The notes beneath the pieces are model-generated. The model did not search any database. It saw nothing but the letters and a program-made list of their open reading frames with translations, and was not told where the DNA came from. This document shows positions 29,530 to 39,552 of a stretch of DNA of 64,000 nt, one piece after another (position 1 is the stretch's first letter; the number at the start of each line of letters is the position of its first letter). The DNA is taken from NCBI GenBank assembly GCA_020403045.1, contig JADBYK010000012.1, positions 26,436-90,435 of the forward strand, written 5' to 3'. The DNA is from Cytophagales bacterium. GTDB lineage: Bacteria; Bacteroidota; Bacteroidia; Cytophagales; Cyclobacteriaceae. Position numbers and translations under genes: made by a program.

Positions 29530-29964
29530 TTATTTCTTCTCTACTTGTTCTACAAAATCTCTGCGAACGGTAAAGCGCGTTTTCAACGGTAATTTGCCAT
29601 CCGCCAATGCCAATGCTTTTTTAGCCGTTGCCATGGTTACGCCACCCGCTTCAAATATGATGGTGCCCGGCTTAATGACCGCAACCCAATATTCTGGAGC
29701 TCCTTTACCTTTACCCATACGCACCTCAGCAGGTTTGCGGGTAATTGGTTTATCAGGAAATACTCGGATCCATACTTGCCCTTCGCGCTTCATTTCGCGT
29801 GTAACCGCCACACGAGCTGCCTCGAGTTGACGAGCGGTTAGCCAACATGGCTCCAGCGCTTTCAATGCAAAAGATCCAAAAGCGATTTGATGCCCACGTG
29901 TGGCCAATCCCTTGGACTTTCCTTTTTGCATTTTCCTAAACTTGGTACGTTTTGGTTGTAACAT
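29530..29964 (-). CDS. rplP: 50S ribosomal protein L16
   Basis: A large-subunit protein near the A-site tRNA. Seen are [40 protein letters not shown] and [19 protein letters not shown]. It has 144 residues. Confidence 0.97.
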   Translation of the reverse strand: MLQPKRTKFRKMQKGKSKGLATRGHQIAFGSFALKALEPCWLTARQLEAARVAVTREMKREGQVWIRVFPDKPITRKPAEVRMGKGKGAPEYWVAVIKPGTIIFEAGGVTMATAKKALALADGKLPLKTRFTVRRDFVEQVEKK

Positions 29965-29989
29965 GATTCGCTACTTTATAAATCTTCAA

Positions 29990-30814
29990 TTATCTTTTTC
30001 CACCTGTTCTTCTGTCGCCACCACCACGAGGGCCACCACTTCTTTCGTTACGATCACCTCCTCTTTCGTTTCTTCCTCCACGATCATTACCGCCTCTTCT
30101 TCTATCCGGTCCACCAGCCGGTGCTCCTCCCTTATTTTCTCCTGTAGCATTGCTTACCATTCCGACATTCGGAGAAAGGTCACGCTTACCATACACTTCA
30201 CCTTTAAAAATCCAAACCTTGATGCCGATTTTGCCATACACAGTTTGAGCTTCGGATATTGCATAATCAATATCTGCACGTAGCGTGTGAAGAGGAATTC
30301 TACCTTCCTTGTATTGTTCTGTTCTGGCCATATCAGCCCCTGCCAAACGACCCGACAATTTCACTTTTATACCTTCTGCACCAACACGCATTGTAGAAGC
30401 AATTGCCTGTTTCATCGCCCTGCGATAAGAAATCCGAGCTTCTAATTGTTGTGCTATAGATTCACCTACCAATCGAGCATCCATCTCCGGACGCTTAATT
30501 TCAAAGATGTTGATCTGTACATCTTTCTTAGTAAGGTTTTTTAACTCTTCCTTAATCTTATCAACCTCCGTTCCTCCTTTTCCAATAACAACGCCAGGAC
30601 GCGCTGTGTGGATGGTAATCGTAATTCTCTTAGAGCTACTGCGCTCAATAACAACTTTGGCAATACCACCTTTTTGAATACGCGCATCGACATACTTTCT
30701 GATCATGTGGTCTTCGACCAATTTGTCAGAGAAATCTTTGCCTCCGTACCAAGCTGAGTCCCAGCCGCGTACTACGCCTAATCTAAAACCTACAGGATTA
30801 ATCTTTTGTCCCAT
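29990..30814 (-). CDS. rpsC: 30S ribosomal protein S3 with an RGG-rich tail
   Basis: A protein of the mRNA entry tunnel. The conserved body opens [20 protein letters not shown], has the KH motif [20 protein letters not shown], and [20 protein letters not shown]. From about residue 225 a 50-residue glycine/arginine tail follows ([20 protein letters not shown] and more), taking the protein to 274 residues. Such low-complexity S3 tails occur in some Bacteroidota; a role in RNA binding is inference. Confidence 0.96.
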   Translation of the reverse strand: MGQKINPVGFRLGVVRGWDSAWYGGKDFSDKLVEDHMIRKYVDARIQKGGIAKVVIERSSSKRITITIHTARPGVVIGKGGTEVDKIKEELKNLTKKDVQINIFEIKRPEMDARLVGESIAQQLEARISYRRAMKQAIASTMRVGAEGIKVKLSGRLAGADMARTEQYKEGRIPLHTLRADIDYAISEAQTVYGKIGIKVWIFKGEVYGKRDLSPNVGMVSNATGENKGGAPAGGPDRRRGGNDRGGRNERGGDRNERSGGPRGGGDRRTGGKR

Positions 30815-31290
30815 TATTTTGCCGTTTCTGTTGCTACTGGTTTCTTTTTCTTTCCTGCCGCCAATTCAGCTGGCATTCTATCAACTACTAACGTAACGTG
30901 GTTAGATCTTTTTCTCACCCGATGTGCCCGACCTTGTGGTGCAGGACGCAAACGTTTCAAAATGCGACCACCGCCTACGTAAATCTCTTTCACAAACAAA
31001 TCTGCTTCTTCTAATTTTACATCAGTGTGCTTAGCTTCCCAAGCGCTGATGGCAGAAAGAAGTAACTTCTCCATTTTCGCAGAAGGGTGCATCGCATCGT
31101 ACTTCAATATGTTCAACGCCTTATTGACGCGCTCGCCACGGATCAAATCTGCAATCAATCTCATCTTGCGAGGAGATGTCGGGGCATTATGTAAGTATAC
31201 GGTAGAGGGACCCACCTTTGCGGCCTCCTTTACAGCTTGGATTTTAGCTCTTTTGGCTACGGATCCTTTTACTTTCTTTTCTGTTTCCAT
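30814..31290 (-). CDS. rplV: 50S ribosomal protein L22
   Basis: A protein lining the exit tunnel. Seen are [20 protein letters not shown], the central helix region, and the loop [20 protein letters not shown]. It has 158 residues, longer than E. coli's 110 because of lysine-rich N- and C-terminal extensions. It overlaps rpsC by one base. Confidence 0.96.
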   Translation of the reverse strand: METEKKVKGSVAKRAKIQAVKEAAKVGPSTVYLHNAPTSPRKMRLIADLIRGERVNKALNILKYDAMHPSAKMEKLLLSAISAWEAKHTDVKLEEADLFVKEIYVGGGRILKRLRPAPQGRAHRVRKRSNHVTLVVDRMPAELAAGKKKKPVATETAK

Positions 31291-31298
31291 CTGAGGAA

Positions 31299-31589
31299 TT
31301 ATTTTTTAGCGCCAGGGCCTTCTGACTTATTATTACCACTATGACCTTTGAAGGTACGAGTAGGCGCGAATTCACCTAACTTATGCCCTACCATGTTTTC
31401 AGTTACATAAACCGGAATAAATTTATTTCCGTTATGAACCGCGAACGTATGTCCAATACAATCTGGTGTGATGGTTGATCTGCGAGACCACGTTTTGATT
31501 ACTGATTTTTTTCCAGATTGCTCCATCACCTGCACTTTCTTAGCAAGACGGGCATCTAAATAAGGACCTTTTTTTATTGACCTTCCCAT
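31299..31589 (-). CDS. rpsS: 30S ribosomal protein S19
   Basis: A head protein that pairs with S13. Seen are [40 protein letters not shown] and [18 protein letters not shown]. It has 96 residues. Confidence 0.97.
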   Translation of the reverse strand: MGRSIKKGPYLDARLAKKVQVMEQSGKKSVIKTWSRRSTITPDCIGHTFAVHNGNKFIPVYVTENMVGHKLGEFAPTRTFKGHSGNNKSEGPGAKK

Positions 31590-31590
31590 A

Positions 31591-32415
31591 TTATTTCTTT
31601 TTCCTAGCTATGATTAAACCGTCTGAATATTTCTTAGGATGACGGGTCTTCTTGCCTTTCGACAACAATCCGTTTCTTGACCTTGGATGGCCCCCAGAAG
31701 CACGCCCTTCACCACCACCCATCGGGTGATCAACAGGGTTCATGGCTACTGCACGTGTGCGAGGGCGAACCCCTCTCCAACGGCTACGCCCAGCTTTACC
31801 CACACTTTCATTCATGTGTTCTGCATTTGAAACAGCTCCCACGGTTGCCATACAATTTACCAACACATTGCGCATCTCGCCAGAAGGCATCTTCAACGTA
31901 GCATACACATCTTCGCGTGCAACTAATTGAACAAAAGAACCCGCGCTACGTGCGATAGATGCACCTTGACCCGGCTTCACTTCTACATTATGTACGATTG
32001 TACCTACAGGAATTTTTGATAACGGCAGTGCATTACCTACCTCAGGTGCAATATTATCTCCTGAATATAACGTCTGCCCTACTTTGATTCCTTGAGGCGC
32101 AATGATGTATGTCTTTGTACCATCCGCATAATAGAGTTTTGCAATCCTTGCAGTGCGAGATGGATCATATTCAATCGATTTTACAACAGCTGGAACACCG
32201 GCTTTGCTTCTCTTAAAATCAATCAAGCGCAATTTTTGCTTATGTCCGCCACCAATGTAACGCATGGTCATCCTGCCATTCGTATTACGTCCACCTGTTT
32301 TCTTCAAAGTCACCAACAACGACTTTTCGGGCGTGGTTTCCGTAATGTCATCAAATACAGGAGCCAAACGATGGCGTGTTCCTGCAGTTACGGGTTTCAG
32401 TTTTCTAAGTGCCAT
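31591..32415 (-). CDS. rplB: 50S ribosomal protein L2
   Basis: A primary 23S rRNA-binding protein needed for peptidyl transferase assembly. Seen are [20 protein letters not shown] and the C-terminal [20 protein letters not shown], which holds the conserved histidine. It has 274 residues. Confidence 0.98.
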   Translation of the reverse strand: MALRKLKPVTAGTRHRLAPVFDDITETTPEKSLLVTLKKTGGRNTNGRMTMRYIGGGHKQKLRLIDFKRSKAGVPAVVKSIEYDPSRTARIAKLYYADGTKTYIIAPQGIKVGQTLYSGDNIAPEVGNALPLSKIPVGTIVHNVEVKPGQGASIARSAGSFVQLVAREDVYATLKMPSGEMRNVLVNCMATVGAVSNAEHMNESVGKAGRSRWRGVRPRTRAVAMNPVDHPMGGGEGRASGGHPRSRNGLLSKGKKTRHPKKYSDGLIIARKKK

Positions 32416-32427
32416 GTCAGCTCTTTA

Positions 32428-32715
32428 TTAAACGTTACTATAAAAATCAATTACTTCACCGGCAGCTAAGGTCACGATTGCCTTCTTATAATCAGGCTTT
32501 TTGCCAGACACCGTGCCACCCTTTGTAAAACGTGACTTGGCTTTGCCTAACACACTTATGGTATTCACTTTAGCTACATTCACTGAATACATTTTCTCTA
32601 CGGCTTTGGCGATCTCTACTTTGTTAGCAGATGATTCTACGATGAAACCATACTTGCCCTTCTCGTTGAGGCTTGAAATTTTCTCAGTAACCAGGGGACT
32701 AATCAAAATGCTCAT
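32428..32715 (-). CDS. rplW: 50S ribosomal protein L23
   Basis: An exit-tunnel protein and docking site for trigger factor and SRP. Seen are ISPLVTEKISSLNEKGKYGF, SANKVEIAKAVEKMYSVNVA and a closing DYKKAIVTLAAGEVIDFYSN. It has 95 residues. Confidence 0.96.
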   Translation of the reverse strand: MSILISPLVTEKISSLNEKGKYGFIVESSANKVEIAKAVEKMYSVNVAKVNTISVLGKAKSRFTKGGTVSGKKPDYKKAIVTLAAGEVIDFYSNV

Positions 32716-32727
32716 TTGGCTTACTGT

Positions 32728-33354
32728 TTATTTTAAAAGACTATTGATTGAATTAATTGAACTCTCTGCAAAAACCAAATTATCTGCATTCATCACATCA
32801 TACGTATTCAGTTGAGCAGCCGTGATGACTTTAGTATTACGAATATTTCTGCTTGACAAAACAACGTTTTTGTTCGCCTCAGGCAGTATGAATAATGTTT
32901 TCTTGTCGCCCAAGGAAAGCGATTTCAACATTGCCAAATACTGTTTAGTCTTAGGCGCTTCAAAATTGAAGTCTTCCAAAATGGCGATAGAATTATCTTT
33001 CGCTTTATAAGTGAGGGCAGACTTTCTAGCCAACTCTTTTACTTTCTTATTCAACTTAAAAGAATAGTCGCGCGGGGTAGGTCCAAAAATACGACCACCA
33101 CCTTTAAACTGAGGGTTCTTGATATTTCCTGCACGAGCACCACCTGTGCCCTTTTGCTTTTTGATTTTCTTAGAGGAACCTGAAATCTCATTACGCTGCT
33201 TGGACTTGTGAGTGCCTTGACGCTGATTGGCCAAATAGCTCTTTACGTCCAAATAGATAGCGTGATCATTTGGTTCAATGCCGAAAACCTCTGTTTCGAG
33301 GTTTACTTTGCGGCCCGTGCTCTCGCCACTGTACTTTACAACTGCTATGTCCAT
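32728..33354 (-). CDS. rplD: 50S ribosomal protein L4
   Basis: An exit-tunnel protein, and in E. coli the autogenous regulator of the S10 operon. Seen are the loop [20 protein letters not shown] followed by [20 protein letters not shown]. It has 208 residues and shares one base with the rplC stop. Confidence 0.97.
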   Translation of the reverse strand: MDIAVVKYSGESTGRKVNLETEVFGIEPNDHAIYLDVKSYLANQRQGTHKSKQRNEISGSSKKIKKQKGTGGARAGNIKNPQFKGGGRIFGPTPRDYSFKLNKKVKELARKSALTYKAKDNSIAILEDFNFEAPKTKQYLAMLKSLSLGDKKTLFILPEANKNVVLSSRNIRNTKVITAAQLNTYDVMNADNLVFAESSINSINSLLK

Positions 33355-33986
33355 TACTTTTGCAGGATTATCGTTGAATTCTTTGCACCCGGAACTGATC
33401 CACTTATCAAAATAAGATTTTGCTCGGGCATGATCTTAACTACTTTTAGGTTCATTGTTTTTACGCGCTCGCCACCCATTCTACCTGGAAGTCTCTTTCC
33501 TTTGATTACACGGGCCGCAAACGAAGCGTTACCCATTGAACCCGGTGCACGAAGACGGTTGTGCTGTCCGTGAGTTTGACCACCCACACCGGCAAAGCCG
33601 TAACGCTTTACAACACCTTGAAAGCCTTTACCCTTTGAAGTGCCAACTGCATCGATGAAATCACCTTCCACGAATATGTCGCCAACTTTTATTTCTTTAC
33701 CCAATTCCGCGATGCCGTCATACTCAGAAGTAAAATCACGAAACTCCACCAGATTCTTCTTTGGTGTTGTATTTGCTTTCTTAAAATGACCTTGCATTGC
33801 CATCGAGGTGTTCTTCTCTTTTTTCTCGCCAAACGCAAGTTGAACGGCTTTATAACCGTCTACCTCGTGGCTCCTTACCTGCGTAACTACGCAAGGGCCT
33901 GCCTCAATAACTGTAACTGATATACTTGTGCCATCAGCACCAAATACACTGGTCATTCCTACTTTTCGTCCTAATATTCCAGGCAT
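33354..33986 (-). CDS. rplC: 50S ribosomal protein L3
   Basis: A large-subunit protein near the peptidyl transferase centre. Seen are [40 protein letters not shown] and [15 protein letters not shown]. It has 210 residues. It is the first gene of the superoperon here: rpsJ, which normally precedes it, is absent, and a good promoter lies 63-92 bases upstream. Confidence 0.97.
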   Translation of the reverse strand: MPGILGRKVGMTSVFGADGTSISVTVIEAGPCVVTQVRSHEVDGYKAVQLAFGEKKEKNTSMAMQGHFKKANTTPKKNLVEFRDFTSEYDGIAELGKEIKVGDIFVEGDFIDAVGTSKGKGFQGVVKRYGFAGVGGQTHGQHNRLRAPGSMGNASFAARVIKGKRLPGRMGGERVKTMNLKVVKIMPEQNLILISGSVPGAKNSTIILQK

Positions 33987-34048
33987 GATTGAAACTGTTT
34001 TACTTGTTTTTAAACCAATTTGAGGGTTTCCTACCGCAAAAAGGACTG

Positions 34049-34078
34049 CAAAGATAGGAACATAAGGTTAGTTACCAA
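34049..34078 (-). promoter_or_regulatory. Promoter of the ribosomal superoperon
   Basis: On the minus strand, TTG (34078-34076), a 19-base spacer and TATCTTTG (34056-34049) match the Bacteroidota consensus. It leaves a leader of roughly 55 bases before rplC. The -7 and the following CAG are the same as in the rpsH promoter. The rest of the gap 33987-34304 is AT-rich; I see no gene there and no convincing promoter for the divergent permease gene. Confidence 0.75.
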
Positions 34079-34304
34079 GTGAGCAATTCAAAAAAAGATA
34101 AGGTTTTTGGAATTTGTTATGGATTATCATTTATCTGTTTGATATACAATTACTTAACATTATTTTATTTACAGTGTATTTATCAGATCCAGCAGAAATG
34201 TTAAAGTGCAATAGGGCATACCAGAATCTAAAAACAAGAAGAATATACGAATCGAACAAGCTTGGCAAATGACCAAAAGCGAGTACTTTTCGGCTTGTTA
34301 AAAA

Positions 34305-35324
34305 ATGGGCAACTCTTCTCCAGCATTAAAGTTTATCGGTTTATTTCTCTTAATGATTTTGCTTTTTGTGGCAGATGTTGGTTTAGGTAGCACAAACATT
34401 GCGCTTCGAGAGATCTTTGCGGAGCTTTTCTACAAAAACTCCACTGTTGGAGAAATAATTTGGAATTTCCGTTTGCCCAAAGCAACCACGTGCCTACTTG
34501 CCGGTGCTGCATTGGCAGCCGGAGGATTGCTAATGCAAACCCTTTTCAGAAATGCGCTGGCGGGGCCGGATGTGCTGGGTCTCAGTTCCGGTGCCAGTTT
34601 GATGGTTGGTTTTGTGCTAATGCTCGGCCAAACTTCGATAGCATTTCTAGCCGTAGTTTCTACTAGCCCTTGGAGTCAGGTTGTTGCAGCCAGTTTGGGA
34701 GGAGTGCTCGTATTTGTATTAATAATTGCGGTTGCCCGTTTTGTACGGGACAATACGTCTTTACTAATTATTGGTCTGATGATCAGTGCAGGAACATCTT
34801 CTTTGGTGGCCATGCTTCAGTTTGTGAGCAGAGCTGAAGACCTTCAATCCTTCATTATTTGGTCGATGGGTTCCGTAGGCAGCACCAATTGGCAAGAAGT
34901 AAAAATACTTGCGCTCGTGGTACTGATAGGTATTGGCATTGCCATGTCTCAAGTAAAGTCGCTTAATGCGCTTTTACTCGGAGAAAGTTATGCCAGAAGC
35001 CTCGGAATAAACCTTTCATCCTCCCGACTGTGGATTGTTGTCTCAACAAGCTTGCTGGCGGGGAGTGTTACGGCTTTTTGCGGGCCTATTGCATTCGTTG
35101 GTCTTGCTGTGCCTCATTTAATTCGCTTAGCCTTCCCAACGGCCAATCACAAAATACTATTACCCTTGGCAGCAATGGGCGGGAGCAGCATGTTGTTACT
35201 GTGTGATCTGTTAGCACACCTCCCCAATCGAACTCAAGTGCTTCCGATCAATGTGATCACTTCACTGATTGGCGCACCCCTTGTCATCTGGATGATTATT
35301 GGCAACAAAAAAGTGAGTGTATGA
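34305..35324 (+). CDS. FecCD/BtuC-type ABC transporter permease
   Basis: A membrane subunit for uptake of iron-siderophore, haem or vitamin B12. It has 339 residues with about nine or ten membrane segments. Seen are the family signatures WNFRLPKATTCLLAGAALAA, GGLLMQTLFRNALAGPDVLG and LSSGASLMVGF near the N-terminus, and AFCGPIAFVGLAVPHLIRLA near the C-terminus. It overlaps the ATPase gene by 4 bases (ATGA). No substrate-binding protein is adjacent; the BtuF-like protein at 4612-5379 is a candidate. Confidence 0.92.
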   Translation: MGNSSPALKFIGLFLLMILLFVADVGLGSTNIALREIFAELFYKNSTVGEIIWNFRLPKATTCLLAGAALAAGGLLMQTLFRNALAGPDVLGLSSGASLMVGFVLMLGQTSIAFLAVVSTSPWSQVVAASLGGVLVFVLIIAVARFVRDNTSLLIIGLMISAGTSSLVAMLQFVSRAEDLQSFIIWSMGSVGSTNWQEVKILALVVLIGIGIAMSQVKSLNALLLGESYARSLGINLSSSRLWIVVSTSLLAGSVTAFCGPIAFVGLAVPHLIRLAFPTANHKILLPLAAMGGSSMLLLCDLLAHLPNRTQVLPINVITSLIGAPLVIWMIIGNKKVSV

Positions 35325-36253
35325 TTTCTGCACAGCAACTCTCGGTCGGTTTCCGCACCCGAAGAAAAGAACACATACTGTTTGATAACCTTGATCTGCA
35401 TTTAACTCCAGGTGAGTTGGTTTGTTTCATGGGTTCAAATGGAGTTGGTAAGTCCACTTTACTAAAAACACTTGCCGGACTTTTGCCTCCACTTGCTGGC
35501 AAGGTAAACGCACATAATAAAGATGTTGCATTGGTGTTGACTGATAAGATCACGGCCACCAACATGACGGTTTATGACCTTGTTTCCTTTGGACAATATC
35601 CTTACCTAGACTGGAGAATTTCTCTGTCACCTTCTAACATAGAAGTCATAGAAGATGCCCTACGTCAAGTTCATTTAGAGTCTTTGCGCAACCAAAAACT
35701 AAGTGAATTGAGTGATGGCCAGTTGCAGCTAGTTATGATCGCCAAAGCGCTTGCACAGCAAACCCCCGTGATATTATTGGACGAGCCAACCGCTCACCTC
35801 GATCTAAATAATCGTGTTGAAGTAATGAACCTGCTCCGGTCGCTTTCCAGAAAGATGGGTAAATCTATATTGGTGGCCACACACGAACTAGACCTGGCAC
35901 TTCAAACAGCTGACCTTATCTGGTTGGCAACGGGCGACAAAAAAATAAAAACTGGGATTCCTGAAGACTTGGTGCTTGAAGGGTCTTTCGATGAGGTTTT
36001 TCAGTTCAAAGGATTTGACCTTAAAACCGGGAAAGTTGAACACGAAGCCCATCGTAAAAAAGAAGTACAGCTATTGGGTACAAACTACTCTTTTCTTTGG
36101 ACAAAAAACGCATTGGAACGATCTGGTTACGATGTTGTGGAAGAAGCAGAAATTCAAATCACAGTCTTTGGAGGAAGCAAAATAGCATGGAAGCTGAATG
36201 AATCGCAGTTTGAAAGCCTCGCCACTTTACTAGCCGCATTATCTCGCCAATGA
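35321..36253 (+). CDS. FecE/BtuD-type ABC transporter ATP-binding protein
   Basis: Energises the FecCD-type permease encoded just upstream. Seen are Walker A GSNGVGKST, the signature LSDGQLQLVMIAKAL, Walker B VILLDEPTAHLD and the H-loop ATHELDLAL. It has 310 residues, about 50 more than typical; the C-terminal extension (from about residue 225) is a small alpha/beta-looking part including YSFLWTKNALERSGYDVVEE, which I do not recognise. It is convergent with the amidase, 4 bases apart. Confidence 0.92.
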   Translation: MISAQQLSVGFRTRRKEHILFDNLDLHLTPGELVCFMGSNGVGKSTLLKTLAGLLPPLAGKVNAHNKDVALVLTDKITATNMTVYDLVSFGQYPYLDWRISLSPSNIEVIEDALRQVHLESLRNQKLSELSDGQLQLVMIAKALAQQTPVILLDEPTAHLDLNNRVEVMNLLRSLSRKMGKSILVATHELDLALQTADLIWLATGDKKIKTGIPEDLVLEGSFDEVFQFKGFDLKTGKVEHEAHRKKEVQLLGTNYSFLWTKNALERSGYDVVEEAEIQITVFGGSKIAWKLNESQFESLATLLAALSRQ

Positions 36254-36257
36254 GATT

Positions 36258-37928
36258 TCATTTTGACTTTGTAAAACGGGCGGGGTGTTTCTCTTCAAAA
36301 TCAGTGGCTTGCTGAAAAAGATAAGCCGCTTCAAGTAGTGGCCCTTCATCATATAAATTGCCTATCAAGGTTATGGAGGTGGGCCGCCCCTTTTTATCAA
36401 ATCCGTTAGGAATAGTAATGGCGGGATGACCCGTGAGGTTAGTGGCCAATGAAACATCTTTGCCATTTGTTGGTGAAAGAATGAAATCGAACCCTTTGAT
36501 CATGGCATTAAATTTCTCGATAAGAACTGTTCGATGCCGGTTTGCCTGCAAATATTCAACGGCAGAAATAAACCGTGACTGTCGTAATGAATTGGCTCTT
36601 GACTCTTTCGTTTGCTCAGACAACAAGCGATCTCTATGCTCACGCACCAGATCATCAAACGAAGCACCCGCTTCTGCTCTAAGTATAATATCAAACGCGT
36701 CAAAAGGTATGGAATCGGGCATCTTCACCTCTTCTAAAACAGCTCCCAGCTCCCTAAACTTTTCCAAACTAATCGAATCATTTACCTTGACTTTGGAGGT
36801 GTCCTTTTTATCAAATAGCTTTTTAAAATATCCAATCTTGTATCCCTTGAGCGTAAGCGGGGGATTAAATGAAAATGGATAGTCCACGACCGAACGATCC
36901 TGCTCACTATTATTTTTTCCTTTGATAGCATTGAATATGATCGCACAATCCTGTGCTGAGCGACCAATTGGACCTGCCTTATCCATCGACCAAGAGAGCG
37001 TCATGCATCCGGCACGGCTCACCGCCCCAAAGGTTGGTCTCAAACCGGTTACTCCACAACGGGCGGAAGGCGCAATGATAGACCCCAACGTTTCGGTGCC
37101 AATGGCGAAAGCTACCAACCCCGCTGAAGTCGCAGAAGCTGATCCGGCAGATGAACCACTTGCGCCTTGCTTAAAATCCCATGGATTTTTTGTTTTACCC
37201 CCAAACCAAACATCGCCTCTTGCGAGTGCACCCGAAGTTAATTTTGCAACAAGAATAGCGCCAGCCTCTTCCAATCTCTTAATCACGGCCGCAGTCTCAT
37301 CGATTACTTGATTTTGATATGGCTCAGCACCCCAGGTCGTTTTGTAGCCGGGAATAGAAAACAAATCTTTGATCCCGTAAGGAATCCCATGCAACACACC
37401 ACGATCAATGCCCTGCTTGATTTCCAAATCGGCCTTTGCCGCCTGCTTCAACGCCAGTTCTTCTGTGATGGTCACGACCGCCAAAAGAGTGTCTTTGTAT
37501 TTTTTCAGCCGATCTAAATAGATTTGTGTGAGACGAGTTGAAGTGATTTTCCCCGACCTGATCAACGCACTAAGTTCTGTTACTGATAGGAAAGCTATTT
37601 TAGTATCTGTCTCTGGCAGCGAAACCTCTTTGACTAACTTCCAATCGGATTGGCCAGCACGTGCCTTTGGAACAAAATAATCGGGTCTTGGATCAAAATA
37701 AATTGCCGGTTTGGTCGTGATCTTAAGTTTCACTTTCCGCATGCTATCATAGCCCTTTCGGTTACCCGATAGATAGGTTAGCATGGTATCAATCTCTCCC
37801 TTAGAAAATTCTATTCCCAGCAATTTCTCGGCTGATTGCACATCGCCTCTGTTAATTTTTGTGGGGCTGGCGCACTGCACCAATAAAAAAGTAATCAGAG
37901 CTAAAACAATCGGGGTTGCGTTTTTCAT
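36258..37928 (-). CDS. Amidase-signature lipoprotein
   Basis: An amide hydrolase with the Ser-cisSer-Lys triad. Seen are GIPYGIKDLFSIPGYKTTWG (catalytic lysine), GASGSSAGSASATSAGLVAF (serine loop), and GTETLGSIIAPSARCGVTGL (nucleophile region). The N-terminus KNATPIVLALITFLLVQCAS has a lipobox, so the enzyme should be a periplasmic or surface lipoprotein. It has 556 residues, longer than most amidases because of an N-terminal part of about 120 residues. It lies 14 bases after the DgcA-like gene on the same strand, suggesting a shared transcript. The substrate is unknown. Confidence 0.88.
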   Translation of the reverse strand: MKNATPIVLALITFLLVQCASPTKINRGDVQSAEKLLGIEFSKGEIDTMLTYLSGNRKGYDSMRKVKLKITTKPAIYFDPRPDYFVPKARAGQSDWKLVKEVSLPETDTKIAFLSVTELSALIRSGKITSTRLTQIYLDRLKKYKDTLLAVVTITEELALKQAAKADLEIKQGIDRGVLHGIPYGIKDLFSIPGYKTTWGAEPYQNQVIDETAAVIKRLEEAGAILVAKLTSGALARGDVWFGGKTKNPWDFKQGASGSSAGSASATSAGLVAFAIGTETLGSIIAPSARCGVTGLRPTFGAVSRAGCMTLSWSMDKAGPIGRSAQDCAIIFNAIKGKNNSEQDRSVVDYPFSFNPPLTLKGYKIGYFKKLFDKKDTSKVKVNDSISLEKFRELGAVLEEVKMPDSIPFDAFDIILRAEAGASFDDLVREHRDRLLSEQTKESRANSLRQSRFISAVEYLQANRHRTVLIEKFNAMIKGFDFILSPTNGKDVSLATNLTGHPAITIPNGFDKKGRPTSITLIGNLYDEGPLLEAAYLFQQATDFEEKHPARFTKSK

Positions 37929-37942
37929 CCGGAAGAGAAATT

Positions 37943-39010
37943 TTAAACTCTCTCCACACCTAAACCTGGCTTATCCGAACATGTCATGATTCCATCTTTC
38001 AAAATAAACCCGCCTTTTACCACATCACGGGCGAGATCAAGACTTCCATCAAGGTCAATGTATTTTGTAGTAGAGCAAGCAAATGCCAAGTGTAAAGCAG
38101 CTGTGATACTTACAATACTTTCATCGTTGCATCCCCAGAAAAGAGCTATCCCTTCATGGAGTCCGATATCTGCAATTTTTAACCCCTGACTGATTCCGCC
38201 ACACTTCATCAACTTGATATTGAAAATACCAGCCGCGTTTGGTGGCTTCACTAGTCCCATTGCACTTGCAGGTGTAAGCAAAGATTCATCTGCGGCAATT
38301 ACCTTTCTGATTTCGTCCGGCAATTTGCGCATTTCGTCAACCGCTTTTGCAGGAAGAGGTTGTTCGATCAATTCCACATCAAGATGCTTGGTCTTATTGT
38401 AGAATTCTATTGTTTTGGCTACATCGTAACCTTGATTTGCATCGATGCGAATGATGAACTTCTTTCCGAATTTTTCGCGCAGTTTTACAATTCGCTCAAT
38501 ATCCTCACTCAGATCCTTACCGAGTTTAACTTTTAAAATTTTAAATCCGCGTTCGTAATATTCTTGTGCTTCCCTTAGCGTGTCTTCGACATTCTTAATT
38601 CCAATTGTATTCGAGGTGGGTAGCGAATGTATTTTCTGACCCAAGTATTGCACAAGTGGAACACCCAAGAATTTTGTGAAGGCATCATACAATGCGATGT
38701 CGAGAGCCGCTCGCGCAGCAGGGTTAGCGGGAAATTTTTGCCAGACTTCAAAAGTAAGTTGATTCAACTCTCTAATATCGCGGCCCACCAAAAACTGAAT
38801 ATTTTTTTCCTGCAAGGCTGATTCGCATTGCTCGAAGCTTTCTCCCGTAACATATTCGCTTGGATTGGCTGCACCAATTCCGGTTGTGCCGTTTTCAAGT
38901 TCGATTTCCACAAACGAATTAAGTACTTCGTCTATGGTTTTGAAGGCGATGGTGTAAGGCTTGGTATTGCCGAGGTCGGCAGACCATGATTTGATGGATT
39001 TTATTTTCAT
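37943..39010 (-). CDS. Enolase-superfamily epimerase/racemase (DgcA-like or dipeptide epimerase)
   Basis: A muconate-lactonising-type enzyme with a two-base site. Seen are the KxK motif ILKVKLG (Lys160 and Lys162), metal ligands Asp190 (RIDANQGYD), Glu216 (ELIEQPLP) and Asp241 (IAADESLL), and the second base Lys266 (IFNIKLMKCGG). Family members act as L-Ala-D/L-Glu epimerase in murein recycling or, paired with a DUF1611 protein, as N-acetyl-D-glutamate racemase (DgcA). The DUF1611 gene 543 bases upstream favours the second reading, but sequence alone does not settle it. Its ATG overlaps the stop of the broken toxin gene. Confidence 0.8.
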   Translation of the reverse strand: MKIKSIKSWSADLGNTKPYTIAFKTIDEVLNSFVEIELENGTTGIGAANPSEYVTGESFEQCESALQEKNIQFLVGRDIRELNQLTFEVWQKFPANPAARAALDIALYDAFTKFLGVPLVQYLGQKIHSLPTSNTIGIKNVEDTLREAQEYYERGFKILKVKLGKDLSEDIERIVKLREKFGKKFIIRIDANQGYDVAKTIEFYNKTKHLDVELIEQPLPAKAVDEMRKLPDEIRKVIAADESLLTPASAMGLVKPPNAAGIFNIKLMKCGGISQGLKIADIGLHEGIALFWGCNDESIVSITAALHLAFACSTTKYIDLDGSLDLARDVVKGGFILKDGIMTCSDKPGLGVERV

Positions 39011-39317
39011 TTGAAACGTTTTCGAATAAACTTTGGGCTTCGCTTTAGATGAATGATACCTAAAATCTTAATCGACTTTCCCTCTACAAAGTAATACAAT
39101 CTATAAGGAAACCGATGAAGCAATATAGAACGAATACAACTAAAATTAATCTGATAAGCCTCCGGGTTGTCTAAAAGTAAATCAATCGCAGATTTTAAAC
39201 TGAGCAAGAACCTATCCTGCAAGCCTTCGACTTCATTCTATATCACAAAACTATTTCGCGTATGTCTTCCCTAGCCGATGGGGTAAATTCCAGAACATAT
39301 TCAAGGCTCTTTTGCAT
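39007..39317 (-). pseudogene. RelE/ParE-family toxin, broken by a stop and a frameshift
   Basis: From ATG at 39317, overlapping the antitoxin end, the frame reads MQKSLEYVLEFTPSAREDIR, EIVL, then TGA at 39243-39245 where a tryptophan is expected. One tyrosine codon later two extra bases (39239-39238) shift the frame. The rest, NEVEG then LQDRFLLSLKSAIDLLLDNP to the end KRFK, is in another frame. Restored, the protein would be about 102 residues, the normal size of this toxin family. The remaining open part from TTG 39222 lacks the first helix and is unlikely to be active. The stop overlaps the downstream epimerase start. Confidence 0.8.
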
Positions 39318-39519
39318 ATGTTAGAACCTCATTCCAAGAATAAGTTTGCTGATCGCCTTTCTTGAAAACCTCATATCGTTTTAAAATTTCATTTCTTTCT
39401 TCGTCCGCTATTCGAAGATCTTCCGAGGTTGTATCCTCAGCTATACTGTCCCATATCGCCTCCACCATTAACAACCTTTGCTCAATGCTCATTTGGCGTA
39501 TTTCCTTGATCGTTACCAT
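39301..39519 (-). CDS. Addiction-module antitoxin (PF09720-like)
   Basis: A 72-residue acidic protein, MVTIKEIRQMSIEQRLLMVE then AIWDSIAED, which matches the short addiction-module components paired with RelE/ParE toxins. It ends VLTYAKEP and overlaps the toxin start by 17 bases, the normal coupled layout. Because the toxin is broken, this is now an orphan antitoxin. It lies between the DUF1611 gene (33 bases upstream) and the epimerase. Confidence 0.8.
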   Translation of the reverse strand: MVTIKEIRQMSIEQRLLMVEAIWDSIAEDTTSEDLRIADEERNEILKRYEVFKKGDQQTYSWNEVLTYAKEP

Positions 39520-39552
39520 GAATCAAATTTATAAATTTCTAACTATAATCAG

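Noticed and set aside
33987..34304. rpsJ or another small ribosomal gene upstream of rplC
   Set aside because: No frame in the gap encodes an S10-like sequence, and the promoter occupies part of it.
39007..39222. 71-codon frame read as a complete small toxin
   Set aside because: The missing N-terminal helix is found upstream in another frame behind a stop and a 2-base shift, so this is the 3' part of a pseudogene.
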